Assembly (NCBI GenBank): GCA_017521125.1 | Contig: JAFXDV010000001.1 | Coordinates: 62,001 to 126,000 of the forward strand | Direction of reading: 5' to 3' | DNA from: Clostridia bacterium | Lineage (GTDB): Bacteria; Bacillota; Clostridia; Oscillospirales; Acutalibacteraceae | Length of the DNA: 64,000 nucleotides | The notes under the pieces: generated by a model | What the model was told of the DNA's origin: nothing | The model's input: only the letters and a program-made list of their open reading frames with translations | Database searches by the model: none | Translations under genes and position numbers: made by a program | Part shown: positions 1 through 9,620 of the stretch, piece by piece | Layout: every line of letters starts with the position of its first letter | Position numbering within the stretch: position 1 is the stretch's first letter

Positions 1-279
1 TTTATGGAGTTCATCTTTAGCCTTTGCGCCATAGCATCTGCCTACAATAATATTGGCGCCTACCGAAAGACCTATAAAAAAGTTGGTAATGAGATTTATA
101 AGTGCGGTGTTTGAGCCAACTGCCGCAAGGGCGGTACCTCCTGCCCATCTTGCAACTACAATCATATCAGCCGCATTGTAAATCATCTGCAAGGCGCCTG
201 ATAAAACTACAGGCAAGGCATAAAGCAGAATGTTCTTACTTAATGGCCCCTCCAGCATATTTATATTATTTCTTCGCAT
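1..279 (-). CDS. MATE family efflux transporter, N-terminal part (gene runs off the window)
   Basis: The first 93 codons of a membrane protein read leftward from an ATG at 277-279 and leave the window in frame. The start MRRNNINMLEGPLSKNILLY is followed by hydrophobic segments carrying LPVVLSGALQMIYNAADMIVV and GGTALAAVGSNTALINLI, typical of the first two helices of MATE (multidrug and toxin extrusion) proteins, which expel organic cations or drugs using a Na+ or H+ gradient. Substrate cannot be read from this fragment. A promoter-like pair lies about 40 bases upstream. The family call is firm; the remainder of the gene is not visible. Confidence 0.85.
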   Translation of the reverse strand, partial: MRRNNINMLEGPLSKNILLYALPVVLSGALQMIYNAADMIVVARWAGGTALAAVGSNTALINLITNFFIGLSVGANIIVGRCYGAKAKDELHK

Positions 280-319
280 AAAAATACTACCCCGCAACCA
301 AGCTATTTTGACTATAATC

Positions 320-347
320 ATTATAGCATAGTTACGGGATAGTTCAA
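320..347 (-). promoter_or_regulatory. Promoter of the MATE gene
   Basis: On the minus strand TTGAAC (342-347) and TATAAT (320-325) are separated by 16 bases, a good sigma-A match about 40 bases before the MATE start. Confidence 0.6.
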
Positions 348-353
348 GTATTT

Positions 354-935
354 TTAATCGGAAATTCCCTTCATAATGGGCTTAATGTTGGATATTGCCA
401 ATACACCAACCACTGTTATGATAATCTCAGGTACCATATAGCTTGCGTTATAGCTTAGAGAGCCAATCCAAACCTCTGTAAAGCCTTCAGCGTAATCTGC
501 CCAAATGGTAACACCTGTGATAAAGTGACAAAGGAGTCTTAAAACACAAGCAATTCCTGCGCCTAAGGCAAGGGCAACGCTGTTGTTTTTAAGTTTTCCT
601 TTAAACATTCCAGACACACCCATTATTCCGTAGGCTACAAAGTAATCTAAAAAGAAAAGGGTTAAGTATGCGGGAATTCCTGCCACGTAGGAGAAATTAT
701 CAAGTCCTCCTATTATCATATCAAGCACACCCATTGTAGCACCACAGGTAAGTCCCCAAGAAAGTCCGTAATGCCAACCGAGGAGTGCCAAAGGCACCAT
801 ACTAAAGGGGGTTACGCTTCCACCGACGGGAAGTTTAATGGGGGTAATTTCGTTTAGTACAATGGAAATTGCAATAAACATTGCCGAAATTACCAGTCTT
901 TTGGTCATTTGCGATTTTGTTAGTGTTTTCTTCAT
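354..935 (-). CDS. thiT: Thiamine ECF transporter substrate-binding protein ThiT
   Basis: A 193-residue integral membrane protein of the ThiT family, the S-component that captures thiamine for an energy-coupling-factor (ECF) transporter; the shared EcfA/EcfT module is not in this window. About six hydrophobic segments are visible, with family-like stretches LNEITPIKLPVGGSVTPFSM and GWHYGLSWGLTCGATMGVLD. A longer in-frame start exists 12 codons upstream (971), but it lies in the leader terminator. The ATG at 935 is preceded by AAGGAAG and is preferred. The TPP riboswitch and terminator directly upstream support thiamine uptake as the function. Confidence 0.92.
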   Translation of the reverse strand: MKKTLTKSQMTKRLVISAMFIAISIVLNEITPIKLPVGGSVTPFSMVPLALLGWHYGLSWGLTCGATMGVLDMIIGGLDNFSYVAGIPAYLTLFFLDYFVAYGIMGVSGMFKGKLKNNSVALALGAGIACVLRLLCHFITGVTIWADYAEGFTEVWIGSLSYNASYMVPEIIITVVGVLAISNIKPIMKGISD

Positions 936-950
936 TTTTCTGCTTCCTTT

Positions 951-985
951 ATAAAAAAATTTACCGCACAAAAACCGTGCGGTAA
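951..985 (-). terminator. Riboswitch-controlled intrinsic terminator before thiT
   Basis: On the minus strand TTACCGCAC (977-985) pairs with GTGCGGTAA (961-969) around a seven-base loop, followed by a T-rich tract at 951-960. It sits between the TPP aptamer and the thiT start, so it is probably the expression platform: thiamine pyrophosphate bound, terminator formed. Confidence 0.85.
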
Positions 986-1001
986 ATTAATTTAAATTTC
1001 A

Positions 1002-1080
1002 TAATCTCCCTACGACGGCATTATCCATATCAGGTTAAAGGGTTTGAGTAAACTCATCTCAGCCTTTCGGCACCCCTGAT
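1002..1080 (-). promoter_or_regulatory. TPP riboswitch (THI element) controlling thiT
   Basis: On the minus strand the conserved THI-box blocks appear in order: CAGGGGTGCC, GGCTGAGA, ACCCTTTAACCTGAT, GGATAATGCCGTCGTAGGGA. These are the pyrimidine- and pyrophosphate-sensing loops of the TPP aptamer. A strong promoter lies upstream and a terminator downstream, followed by thiT. Confidence 0.95.
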
Positions 1081-1112
1081 TAAATATTTAGTTTTTTGTT
1101 CGGTATGGCTGT

Positions 1113-1141
1113 ATTATAATACCTATTTCAACATTTGTCAA
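1113..1141 (-). promoter_or_regulatory. Promoter of the thiT transcript
   Basis: TTGACA (1136-1141) and TATAAT (1113-1118) on the minus strand with a 17-base spacer, both consensus, about 30 bases before the TPP aptamer. Confidence 0.85.
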
Positions 1142-1150
1142 CAATATATT

Positions 1151-3067
1151 TTATACTGTCGCAGTTTCAATTTCCTTTATATTGTGCATTTCATCAGAAC
1201 TGTCGGCGTTCTTATTTACCTCTTCAGGATTTTTGTAGGTAGGCACAGCCTTCATCATTGCCGCTTTTACAATACTGCTATCAATAGTATCCTGAGCCTT
1301 TTCTACCGCTTTAACAAGGGAAGCTATTTTCTTGTCTACCGCTGCTCTTGTAAGAGGTTTATCCTTTTCTATGAATATCATATTGTTTTCGGTTTTATCA
1401 AGGTTTTCCGACTTAATAAGAAGCTCCTCGTAAAGCTTTTCACCGGGACGAAGTCCAACCTCTACAATATCAATATCCTTATAAGGAGTAAGGCCTGAAA
1501 GCTTAATCATATTTTCGGCAAGGTCTATAATTCTGATGGGCTTGCCCATATCAAGAACGAAAAGCTCACCGCTTTTTGCCATATATCCTGCAGTCATAAC
1601 AAGCTGAGATGCCTCAGGTATGGTCATAAAGTATCTGATAATTCGTTTGTCGGTTATTGTAACAGGTCCGCCCTTTTCAATTTGACGTCTAAAGAGGGGT
1701 ATAACCGAACCATTAGAGCCAAGAACGTTACCAAAACGCACTGCAGAAAATGAGGTTTTACTATCATTACGACACTGAATAATCATTTCGCACATACGCT
1801 TTGATGCGCCCATAATATTAGTGGGGTTAACCGCCTTGTCAGTAGATACAAGTATAAACTTTTCTACGCCGTATTTTTCAGCAACATCGGCGGTGTTGTA
1901 TGTGCCAAGCACGTTGTTCTTTATAGCTTCGCAGCCACTATGCTCCATTAACGGAACATGCTTATGTGCAGCGGCGTGGAAAACAATTTGAGGCTTGTAT
2001 GCGGCAAAAATAGCATCTAAACGCACCTTGTCTCGCACCGATGCAATTTCTGCGACAAGGTCTAAACTGTCGCCGTATTTTCTGATAAGTTCTTGTTGAA
2101 TATCGTAGGCATTATTTTCATAGATGTCAACAATAATAAGCTTTTTAGGATTACGGGAGGCTATCTGTCGGCAAAGCTCGCTTCCGATTGAACCGCCGCC
2201 ACCTGTAACAAGAACAGTTTTATCTTTATAGAAATTATTCATTCCCTCATCTTCAAATTTAAGGGCATTTCTAAAGAGAAGGTCTTCGATTTTTACCTCT
2301 CTTATTACTCGACTTGAAGGTCCTCCGTCTGAATCTTCCTTGTTTAAGGGGAAGTCGTAAAGTTTTACCTTACAACCGGTCTGCGAATAAAACTCATAAA
2401 GCTCTTTTGCTGTTTCATTATCAATATTAGGAAGGGCTATAAAAATCTCCTGAATGGGAAGAGATTTAATTTTTTCAATTATATTATCATTTTCCGAGTA
2501 AATAGGTAAATCTTCAAGCTTACTACCTATTTTTACAGGGTTGTTATCTATAAAGCAAAGGGGTCTGTAGTGTGATTTTGTATTATACTTTAATTCCTCT
2601 ACTAAAAGAGTTCCTATCTGTCCTGCGCCAACGATAGCAACACCGATTTTGTTTAAATAATCAACATTCAAATTGAAGTGTCTGTAATATTGTTGATAAA
2701 GGAATCTTGAAGAAAGGGTTGCAAGATTGCAAATAGCAATAATTGAAACACACTGCCAGAAAGTAGTATAACAACCTGCAATCTTGGTGCATAAAACGCC
2801 CATGCAACCAGCCAAAAAGTCAGAAAACACCAACGTTAAAAAGCTTTTTGAGTTCGCATAGCGCCATACATTCTTATATATTGAGAAAATCAGTCTAAAC
2901 ACAAAAAGGGAAACGCCAAAAATTGCTGCGTTGTAAAGATATTTTCTTGAATCCAGAACAAAATTGGGATCAGCCAATTTAATTATCGTTACGGCTCCTA
3001 TAAATACTAAAATATAAATAATCGCATCAATTAAACCCAATAAACATTTGCGCACATTAAATGACAT
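1151..3067 (-). CDS. Membrane-bound nucleotide-sugar 4,6-dehydratase (CapD/PglF/WbpM family)
   Basis: This 638-residue protein has the full family layout. Four hydrophobic N-terminal segments fall roughly at residues 10-120. A first nucleotide-binding fold follows (VGAGQIG near 146-152), then the catalytic short-chain dehydratase domain (TGGGGSIGSELCRQI from about 288, VSTDKAVNPTNIMGASK further on). Relatives convert UDP-N-acetylglucosamine to 4-keto-6-deoxy sugars for capsule, glycan or teichoic-acid decoration. ASKR with no preceding Tyr fits the Met/Lys active site of the large PglF/WbpM group. GGAGG precedes the ATG. It has its own consensus promoter and stands alone, so the exact sugar product cannot be inferred. 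Confidence 0.88.
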   Translation of the reverse strand: MSFNVRKCLLGLIDAIIYILVFIGAVTIIKLADPNFVLDSRKYLYNAAIFGVSLFVFRLIFSIYKNVWRYANSKSFLTLVFSDFLAGCMGVLCTKIAGCYTTFWQCVSIIAICNLATLSSRFLYQQYYRHFNLNVDYLNKIGVAIVGAGQIGTLLVEELKYNTKSHYRPLCFIDNNPVKIGSKLEDLPIYSENDNIIEKIKSLPIQEIFIALPNIDNETAKELYEFYSQTGCKVKLYDFPLNKEDSDGGPSSRVIREVKIEDLLFRNALKFEDEGMNNFYKDKTVLVTGGGGSIGSELCRQIASRNPKKLIIVDIYENNAYDIQQELIRKYGDSLDLVAEIASVRDKVRLDAIFAAYKPQIVFHAAAHKHVPLMEHSGCEAIKNNVLGTYNTADVAEKYGVEKFILVSTDKAVNPTNIMGASKRMCEMIIQCRNDSKTSFSAVRFGNVLGSNGSVIPLFRRQIEKGGPVTITDKRIIRYFMTIPEASQLVMTAGYMAKSGELFVLDMGKPIRIIDLAENMIKLSGLTPYKDIDIVEVGLRPGEKLYEELLIKSENLDKTENNMIFIEKDKPLTRAAVDKKIASLVKAVEKAQDTIDSSIVKAAMMKAVPTYKNPEEVNKNADSSDEMHNIKEIETATV

Positions 3068-3125
3068 TCTTTAAACCTCCGCAAAATTACATTAAATAAA
3101 TTTTGTTGGATATTGTATTTATGTC

Positions 3126-3154
3126 ATTATACTATACCTTTTTGTTTTTGTCAA
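3126..3154 (-). promoter_or_regulatory. Promoter of the CapD-like dehydratase gene
   Basis: TTGACA (3149-3154) and TATAAT (3126-3131) on the minus strand with a 17-base spacer. It begins right after the spoIIE stop codon. Confidence 0.85.
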
Positions 3155-3155
3155 T

Positions 3156-5462
3156 TTAAACTGCTTGCTCTATAATTGCTGCCATTACGGTTATATCGTC
3201 CTGATGATTATCACTCCTTCTCCTTTTGGCGCATTTAGCAATATGCTCAGCTAGGTCCTGAGCTCTTCCCTGCCAGGCATCCGCTTCGGCGCAAATCCAT
3301 TCTGTTCCCTCGCTTGTTACTCCGTCAGACATCATAATTACTATATCTCCCGCACGTAGTTTCACACTTGCCTTATCAAAGCCTACTTCCCTTAAAATTC
3401 CTGCAGGAAGCGAGGTGCTTTGAGCCTTACCGCTTTTTCCGTTTCTTCTGACTACAGTAGGTGCCGCCCCTGCTTTCAGAAGGTCGCATCTTCCGCTAAA
3501 AAGGTCTATGCAGGTAACGTCCACCGTTGCCAGTGATTCATCGGTTGATTTAAAAAGCATTGAGGAATTTACAATTCTGAGTGAACAGTCATAGCCAAAC
3601 CCTGCCCTTAAAAGCCTTGCCATAAGCCCTGATGCCATAGCGCCGTCTACAGCCGCTCTTCCGCCTGAGCCCATTCCATCGCTTAATATCATAAAAAATC
3701 TTCCCTTGCCGTCAAGAAAATAGTTATAAGCATCTCCGCAAATACCTGATGGGGAGCTTGAAATTTGCCATATTCCTATATCTGCGGTTATTACTGCCTT
3801 TTCGGTCAAGGTGATATATATTTTCCCTCCCATTTCATTTATCACGGGAGGCTCGAAATTTCTCTCGCAGCAAAGCTCGGCCTGTCGCAGAATTTTCATT
3901 CTGTTTATTTTTGCATCATTCAGTGATTTTGCAACAAGCTCCACCGACATTCTGCCGAACTTATCAATTCGACAAGAGCATTCCTCTGCTCTTATATCAA
4001 TGTTTTTGAGGGCAGTAGATATTTTTTCAGCAAGCTTCGGCTCGAAAATCTCTTCGTTTTCAAACTCCTGCGCCATATCTTTAAGCATATTGGAAATTCC
4101 GTCAAACTGATCGGACACTACGCTTCGCACATCACTGAGTCTGCTCTCTGCCGCCACCGCAGAAGCATAATCGGTGTAATATTTTTGAGTTGACTTTGCA
4201 AATCTAGACGGTCTTAAACACCGCCCTCTGAATTCTTCTCCTGCCGCTTCTTCAAGATTTTCGCATCCCTCTTTTATTCCCTTTATAATGTCTAAAACTG
4301 CAGTAACCGTATGATTTTTTCTGCTTTCCCAACAATGTATACAAAGAGAACAACCGCTACAAGCTTCATTCTCTACTCCGTTTAAAATATTTTCTATAGT
4401 AGGGGCGTTTATGCGTGAAAGCTCCTTTGCTACCCCCTCTACTGTCTGAGACACGTCGCTTAAGGCATCGGCTGAAAATTTCAGTCTCATTGTAACCGAT
4501 TTTTTCAGGGAGTTTTCCACAGGGGTTTTTGTGGGGGGAGAAAATAGTGCGCCAAGTTTTACGGCTACGGTTTTAGGTATTAACAGATAAACTGCCGAGC
4601 CGAATAGTGCTTCTATTAAAAACTCCACCGTTTTAGTTAGGTCAGTGCTAAGCCCTCCTGAAATTGCCAGACTTAAAAGAAGTGCAACTACCTGAGCATA
4701 TTTTCCTCTTGATGCCGAAATTCCCGAAACAAGTCCTGAAAATACAAGCATTGCTGCAACACCTAAATCTCCTCCTGTTGCCGCCACCGCAAAGCCTGTA
4801 ACTATTCCGCAGACCGCACCCGCATAAATCTCTCCAAAACGAGAGAACACGAGAATAAGTGTGACACAGAGAATTTTACCCAAAGATATTCCGCCTATGA
4901 CAATATATATAACCCCTGTCAGCACTATGGTTACTGTTAGTAGCAGACAGGTTAGTTCTTTGCCTGATAGTCCGTTTTTATCTTTTCCTATGAGTTTAAA
5001 TGTTTTTGAAATAAAATATGTACCGCCAAAGGCAAATGCAGACTCTAAAAGACAGTTTATAACCTCTTTTGCCTGTCCGCTTGTAGCCACCGCTCCGGTA
5101 AGCAGGGTGGTCGCAAAGGCTATAACAGAGCAGACTACTGATATTTTTGCATACTTTGTTACAGCAAAAAGCAGTGCTTTTATTGATACTACCGCAAAAA
5201 GCGCCGCTAAATATCTGAAGGCACTCATATCGGATACGGGAATAAAATATCCCAAAAACGAACCAAATGCCGACATTGCTAAAAAATTTTTAGGTACTGC
5301 AGCGGTAAAGGCAATTCCAAAAGGCAAGAGAGAGGAAAAAATCATCGCTCTCGACGATAAAAAGCCCATTATCATCATTGATAACTGCAAAATTATCTCG
5401 TAAACAATTTCCCTTATGCCTATTTCCCCCAAATTAAACCTGCCTTTTACAATTTCCTTCAT
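3156..5462 (-). CDS. spoIIE: Stage II sporulation protein E (membrane PP2C-type phosphatase)
   Basis: A 768-residue protein (Bacillus subtilis SpoIIE is 827). Roughly the first 310 residues hold about ten hydrophobic segments, a central regulatory region follows, and the C-terminal 200 residues form a PPM/PP2C phosphatase with ICGDAYNYFLDGKGRFFMIL, DGMGSGGRAA and MSDGVTSEG metal-site motifs. SpoIIE dephosphorylates the anti-anti-sigma factor SpoIIAA, which frees sigma-F in the forespore, and it works at the polar septum. The longest frame starts with TTG at 5492; the ATG at 5462 with GGAG nine bases upstream is preferred. The central Cys cluster (CSGCSLCIHCW) is notable. It is monocistronic with a Spo0A-type promoter. 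Confidence 0.93.
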   Translation of the reverse strand: MKEIVKGRFNLGEIGIREIVYEIILQLSMMIMGFLSSRAMIFSSLLPFGIAFTAAVPKNFLAMSAFGSFLGYFIPVSDMSAFRYLAALFAVVSIKALLFAVTKYAKISVVCSVIAFATTLLTGAVATSGQAKEVINCLLESAFAFGGTYFISKTFKLIGKDKNGLSGKELTCLLLTVTIVLTGVIYIVIGGISLGKILCVTLILVFSRFGEIYAGAVCGIVTGFAVAATGGDLGVAAMLVFSGLVSGISASRGKYAQVVALLLSLAISGGLSTDLTKTVEFLIEALFGSAVYLLIPKTVAVKLGALFSPPTKTPVENSLKKSVTMRLKFSADALSDVSQTVEGVAKELSRINAPTIENILNGVENEACSGCSLCIHCWESRKNHTVTAVLDIIKGIKEGCENLEEAAGEEFRGRCLRPSRFAKSTQKYYTDYASAVAAESRLSDVRSVVSDQFDGISNMLKDMAQEFENEEIFEPKLAEKISTALKNIDIRAEECSCRIDKFGRMSVELVAKSLNDAKINRMKILRQAELCCERNFEPPVINEMGGKIYITLTEKAVITADIGIWQISSSPSGICGDAYNYFLDGKGRFFMILSDGMGSGGRAAVDGAMASGLMARLLRAGFGYDCSLRIVNSSMLFKSTDESLATVDVTCIDLFSGRCDLLKAGAAPTVVRRNGKSGKAQSTSLPAGILREVGFDKASVKLRAGDIVIMMSDGVTSEGTEWICAEADAWQGRAQDLAEHIAKCAKRRRSDNHQDDITVMAAIIEQAV

Positions 5463-5497
5463 TTTTAACATCTCCAAGGATAAATTTGGCAATTCTA

Positions 5498-5531
5498 ATT
5501 ATAAATGAAATAGTCTGCTTTTTTTGTCTAA
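5498..5531 (-). promoter_or_regulatory. Spo0A-type spoIIE promoter with 21-base spacer
   Basis: On the minus strand TAGACA (5525-5530) and TATAAT (5498-5503) are 21 bases apart. The plus-strand sequence TTTGTCTAA at 5523-5531 overlaps the -35 and matches the Spo0A box TTTGTCGAA at 8 of 9 positions. An over-long spacer with a 0A box on the -35 is the known design of Spo0A-activated sigma-A promoters of spoIIE and spoIIG in Bacillus. Confidence 0.7.
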
Positions 5532-5551
5532 GGGGGGAGGTCACAAAGCAT

Positions 5552-5589
5552 AAAAAAATAAAGCCTTCTGTCGAAGGCTTTATTTTTTA
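5552..5589 (-). terminator. Terminator after the antiporter gene
   Basis: AAAGCCTTC / GAAGGCTTT hairpin with loop TGTC and A/T-rich flanks on both sides, overlapping the antiporter stop codon. The loop creates TGTCGAA (5569-5575), identical to a Spo0A box core, which may be chance. Confidence 0.85.
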
Positions 5590-6753
5590 CTTGTAGAGTG
5601 TCTTTAAAACAACGGGGGTTGTTATCGAGGATATAACAATCAAGACTATAACCGCCGTGAATAGTACCGGATCAAAAACTCCTGCTTCCATACCCTTGGT
5701 GGCAACAATCAAGGCAACCTCTCCTCTTGCCATCATTCCTGCACCGATTCTCAGAGAATCCTTGGTGTTAAATTTAGAAAGCTTTGCGGCTGCAAAACAA
5801 CCTACCATCTTGCAAAGCATTGCAACCAATGCGAAAAACACCGAGAAAATTATAATCTTACTTGTGAGATTTTCAAGGCCTATGGTAATTTTTATACCTA
5901 TACTTGCAAAAAACACCGGAGTAAAAATCATATATGAATTTATGTTGATTTTGGTATCGGTATATTCTGATGCAGGTTTAACGGTGCTAATAATAACACC
6001 TGCCATAAAGGCGCCCGTTATGTCGGCAATACCGAAAATCTCCTCTGCTGCCCAGGAAAACAAAAGACAGACACTAAGGGCGAAAATAGGAACCCTTACG
6101 TGATGGTCCCAATGTTTTTCAAGCCAGATAAAAATCTTGTGAATAACAAAACCTGCCACTATCGCACAAACAAAGAAGGCAAAGGTTTTTCCCGCAACTG
6201 TAATGGGGTTTATTGAGGCATCTTTTAGTCCTGAAACAAAGGCAAGAAGAACAATTCCGATAACGTCGTCGATTATGGCGGCGCTGAGTATGATTGTTCC
6301 AACCTTACTCTTTATTTTTCCCATTTCTTTTAAAACCTCTACGGTTATACCAACCGAGGTAGCAGTCATAATTACGCCTGTAAAAATAGCCGTAAGAAAC
6401 TGGGGAGAACCAACTGTGCCAAAACCATAGAACAAGGAATAAAGGAGATATCCTCCGCCAAGGGGAGCAATTACTCCCAAAGCCGCAACAAAAAGAGATA
6501 CAAGTCCCGTGCTTTTTATGTCCTTGAGGTCGGTCTCAAGTCCTGCTGAAAACATTAAAAGCAAAACTCCTATTTCGGCAAAAAAGGTAAGCTCGGGGGT
6601 CTTCTCTACAACACCTAAAACATTAGGTCCGATGAGCAATCCCGCAATAATCAGTCCTACTACCTGCGGTATTGCAATTTTCTTCATTATAATACTAAGT
6701 GTTTTACAAACAATGAGTATTAAAGCCAAATCAAAGATTAAACTATAATCCAC
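5587..6753 (-). CDS. Cation:proton antiporter (CPA2 family)
   Basis: A 388-residue protein made of about a dozen hydrophobic helices, of the Na+(K+)/H+ exchanger domain family (Kef/NapA-like). Family-type stretches include IPQVVGLIIAGLLIGPNVLG, the ADITGAFMAGVIIS helix with its acidic residue, and MMARGEVALIVATKGMEAG near the C terminus. There is no TrkA-N/RCK domain, so it is a bare exchanger of cytoplasmic Na+ or K+ against protons. It starts with GTG, preceded by GAGGGG, 25 bases after secA, and is probably cotranscribed with it. Ion specificity cannot be read from sequence. Confidence 0.88.
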   Translation of the reverse strand: MDYSLIFDLALILIVCKTLSIIMKKIAIPQVVGLIIAGLLIGPNVLGVVEKTPELTFFAEIGVLLLMFSAGLETDLKDIKSTGLVSLFVAALGVIAPLGGGYLLYSLFYGFGTVGSPQFLTAIFTGVIMTATSVGITVEVLKEMGKIKSKVGTIILSAAIIDDVIGIVLLAFVSGLKDASINPITVAGKTFAFFVCAIVAGFVIHKIFIWLEKHWDHHVRVPIFALSVCLLFSWAAEEIFGIADITGAFMAGVIISTVKPASEYTDTKININSYMIFTPVFFASIGIKITIGLENLTSKIIIFSVFFALVAMLCKMVGCFAAAKLSKFNTKDSLRIGAGMMARGEVALIVATKGMEAGVFDPVLFTAVIVLIVISSITTPVVLKTLYK

Positions 6754-6778
6754 AAAAAATCCCCTCTTTTAAACCTCG

Positions 6779-9502
6779 CTAATTTTCATCTTTTCCGCAA
6801 CAACGTTTATACTTTTTGCCGCTTCCGCAAGGACACAGGGCATTTTTGCTAACTGCTCCCTTACCCTTTACGGTAGAAGTCTTGCCTGTGGAAGATTCCT
6901 CGGCAACCTTTTCTCGTTTTACATCTTCCTCAGTTTTGATTCGGACAGTTAAAACGAGTCGGGCTGTTTGTTCACGAATTGCTTCGGTCATCGCCTCAAA
7001 CATATCGAAGCCTTCCTTGCGGTATTCCACCACAGGATTGTGCTGACCATAGGCTCTGAGGTTAATTCCCTGTTTGAGTTCCTCCATAGCGTCGATGTGG
7101 TCCATCCAGTTAACATCTACTGCCTTTAGAAGCATTACCCTTTCAAGCTCTCTCATAACCTGAGAACCGTATTCGTTTTCTCTTGCCTCATATAAAGCGA
7201 GAGCCTTTTCTTTCAAGGTATCTGATACATCCTTAACGTCTATATTGTTAAGGTCATCCACCGTATATTTAAGGTCATCCGATGATATGAGCCAACCGCC
7301 AAAGAACTCTCTGAGTCCTTGTAAATTCCAATTATCTTGAACATCGTCTGGAAGGAAATTGTTAACCTCTGAGTCAATAAAGTCGTTAATCATCTTAACA
7401 ACTGTTTCTTTAATATCCTTGCCGTCAAGCACCGCATTTCTCTGCTCGTAAATAAGTTCTCTTTGACGAGTCATAACGTCGTCGAACTCTAAAACGCTCT
7501 TTCTGATAGCAAAGTTTCTTGCTTCGATTTTATTTTGGGCGCTTTCAATAGAACGTGAGAGCATACCGTTTTGAAGAGGCATATTCTCATCCACGTTTAG
7601 TGTATTCATAACGGTTGCCATTCTCTCGCCGCCGAAGAGTCGCATAAGGTCATCTTCCATAGAAACGTAGAAGCGTGTTCTACCGGGGTCTCCCTGTCTA
7701 CCTGCACGACCTCTTAACTGGTTGTCAATTCGGCGTGATTCGTGACGCTCAGTACCCATTATAAAGAGTCCCCCTGCATCCCTTACCTTTTGGGCTTCAG
7801 GAGCAATTTCCGCCTTAAAATCAGCAAAAGCCTTGGCAAATTCTTCCCTTGCCTTTAAAATTACCTCATCATCGGTTTCGCCGTAGCCTGTTGCTTCAGA
7901 GATAATTTCATCACTGTAGCCACTGTGCTTCAGCTGAGCCTTAGCAAGATACTCGGCATTACCGCCAAGCATAATATCGGTACCACGGCCCGCCATATTG
8001 GTAGCTATAGTAACGGCGCCGAACTTACCTGCCTGTGCAATAATCTCGGCTTCCTTTTCGTGATGTTTCGCATTAAGAACATTATGCTTTATTCCTCTGC
8101 GCTTTAGCATACTACTTAAAAGCTCAGATTTTTCAATGGTTACGGTACCAACAAGAACAGGTTGACCGATTTTATTGCACTCTTCAATCTGGTCGATTAC
8201 CGCATTAAACTTAGCCTTTTCGGTTTTGTAAACCACATCAGGCTCATCCACACGAACAACCTCTTTATTGGTGGGAATTTCTATTACGTCTAATCTGTAA
8301 ATCTCTCTGAACTCTGCTTCCTCGGTCATAGCAGTACCTGTCATACCTGAAAGCTTTGAATAAAGTCTGAAAAAGTTTTGGAAGGTAATAGACGCTAAGG
8401 TCTTAGATTCGTGGGCTACCTTAACTCCCTCTTTTGCCTCGATTGCCTGATGAAGTCCCTCGTTGTAGCGCCTGCCAAACATAAGGCGGCCTGTGAACTC
8501 ATCAACTATGATAACCTCTCCGTCTTTTACCACGTAATCAACATCACGCTTCATAATACCATAGGCACGAATTGCCTGTTGAATGTGGTGGGAAATGGTT
8601 ATATTCTCGGCATCGTTAAGATTTTCAAGACCGAAATAGACTTCTGCCTTTTTAACACCCTCAGGGGTTAAAACGCAGGTTTTTGCCTTTTCATCAACAA
8701 CGTAATCGCCGTCAAAATTTTGCTGCTCGTCGGTTGCTTTATCGTCAGACTCCACGACCTTAACCATTTTGAGTCCCTTAGCAAAGCGGTTTGCTCTTAT
8801 ATAAAGGTCGGTTGATTTATCTCCCTGACCCGAAATGATAAGAGGTGTTCTTGCCTCATCTACTAAAATTGAGTCAACCTCGTCCACTATTGCAAAGTTG
8901 TGTCCTCTTTGAACTCGATTTTCCTTATAAATTACCATATTGTCACGAAGATAATCAAAGCCAAGCTCGTTATTGGTGCAATAGGTAATATCTGCATTAT
9001 ATGCGGCTTTTTTCTCTTCATTTGTCATTCCGTGAACGATAAGACCAACGCTAAGTCCCATATAGCGATAGAGTTTACCCATCCACTCCGAGTCACGCTT
9101 AGCCAGGTAATCGTTGACGGTTACAATATGAACACCCTTGCCTGTTAAGGCGTTAAGGTATGCAGGAAGGGTTGCAACCAAGGTTTTACCCTCACCTGTT
9201 TTCATTTCACTGATTCTTCCTTGATGAAGCACTATTCCGCCGATAATCTGCACAGGGAAATGTCTCATTCCCAGTACTCTGTCTCCTGCCTCACGACAAG
9301 CGGCAAATGCCTCGGGCAAAATATCGTCCAAGGTTTCTCCAAGGGTAAGTCGGTTTTTAAATTCGTTTGTCTTCGCCTTTAGCTCCTCATCGGTCAAGGC
9401 TTTATATTCCTCTTCTAAAGCTAAAACTTTTTTCTGAAGGGGAAGTATTCTTTTTATTTCCTTTTCGCTATAATTTCCGAAAAGTTTTTTCATTAGTCCC
9501 AT
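6779..9502 (-). CDS. secA: Protein translocase ATPase SecA
   Basis: A 907-residue SecA, the cytosolic motor that pushes preproteins through SecYEG. Visible are Walker A MKTGEGKT, the DEAD-box-like [20 protein letters not shown], the second helicase motif [10 protein letters not shown], and [11 protein letters not shown]. The C-terminal zinc finger [13 protein letters not shown] (SEC-C) binds SecB or ribosomes. The length is at the long end for Firmicutes because helical-domain insertions and the SEC-C tail are retained. A weak AT-rich promoter region lies upstream, in the divergent gap with proB. The antiporter gene follows on the same strand. Confidence 0.98.
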   Translation of the reverse strand: MGLMKKLFGNYSEKEIKRILPLQKKVLALEEEYKALTDEELKAKTNEFKNRLTLGETLDDILPEAFAACREAGDRVLGMRHFPVQIIGGIVLHQGRISEMKTGEGKTLVATLPAYLNALTGKGVHIVTVNDYLAKRDSEWMGKLYRYMGLSVGLIVHGMTNEEKKAAYNADITYCTNNELGFDYLRDNMVIYKENRVQRGHNFAIVDEVDSILVDEARTPLIISGQGDKSTDLYIRANRFAKGLKMVKVVESDDKATDEQQNFDGDYVVDEKAKTCVLTPEGVKKAEVYFGLENLNDAENITISHHIQQAIRAYGIMKRDVDYVVKDGEVIIVDEFTGRLMFGRRYNEGLHQAIEAKEGVKVAHESKTLASITFQNFFRLYSKLSGMTGTAMTEEAEFREIYRLDVIEIPTNKEVVRVDEPDVVYKTEKAKFNAVIDQIEECNKIGQPVLVGTVTIEKSELLSSMLKRRGIKHNVLNAKHHEKEAEIIAQAGKFGAVTIATNMAGRGTDIMLGGNAEYLAKAQLKHSGYSDEIISEATGYGETDDEVILKAREEFAKAFADFKAEIAPEAQKVRDAGGLFIMGTERHESRRIDNQLRGRAGRQGDPGRTRFYVSMEDDLMRLFGGERMATVMNTLNVDENMPLQNGMLSRSIESAQNKIEARNFAIRKSVLEFDDVMTRQRELIYEQRNAVLDGKDIKETVVKMINDFIDSEVNNFLPDDVQDNWNLQGLREFFGGWLISSDDLKYTVDDLNNIDVKDVSDTLKEKALALYEARENEYGSQVMRELERVMLLKAVDVNWMDHIDAMEELKQGINLRAYGQHNPVVEYRKEGFDMFEAMTEAIREQTARLVLTVRIKTEEDVKREKVAEESSTGKTSTVKGKGAVSKNALCPCGSGKKYKRCCGKDEN

Positions 9503-9570
9503 ATTGAACCTCGCAAAATAATGATATATAATAAATTATACTTTAAATTTATTAAAAAATAAAGAATAAT

Positions 9571-9598
9571 TTGTAAATTACGAAAAAAGTGATATAAT
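9571..9598 (+). promoter_or_regulatory. Promoter of proB-proA-asnB
   Basis: TTGTAA (9571-9576), 16-base spacer, TATAAT (9593-9598), about 20 bases before the proB start. Confidence 0.7.
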
Positions 9599-9620
9599 AC
9601 TTTTTAAACGAGGTGTTATT

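Noticed and set aside
4861-5403. 180-codon plus-strand reading frame opposite spoIIE
   Set aside because: It is antisense to the membrane part of spoIIE, has no ribosome-binding site, and its composition mirrors the complementary codons.
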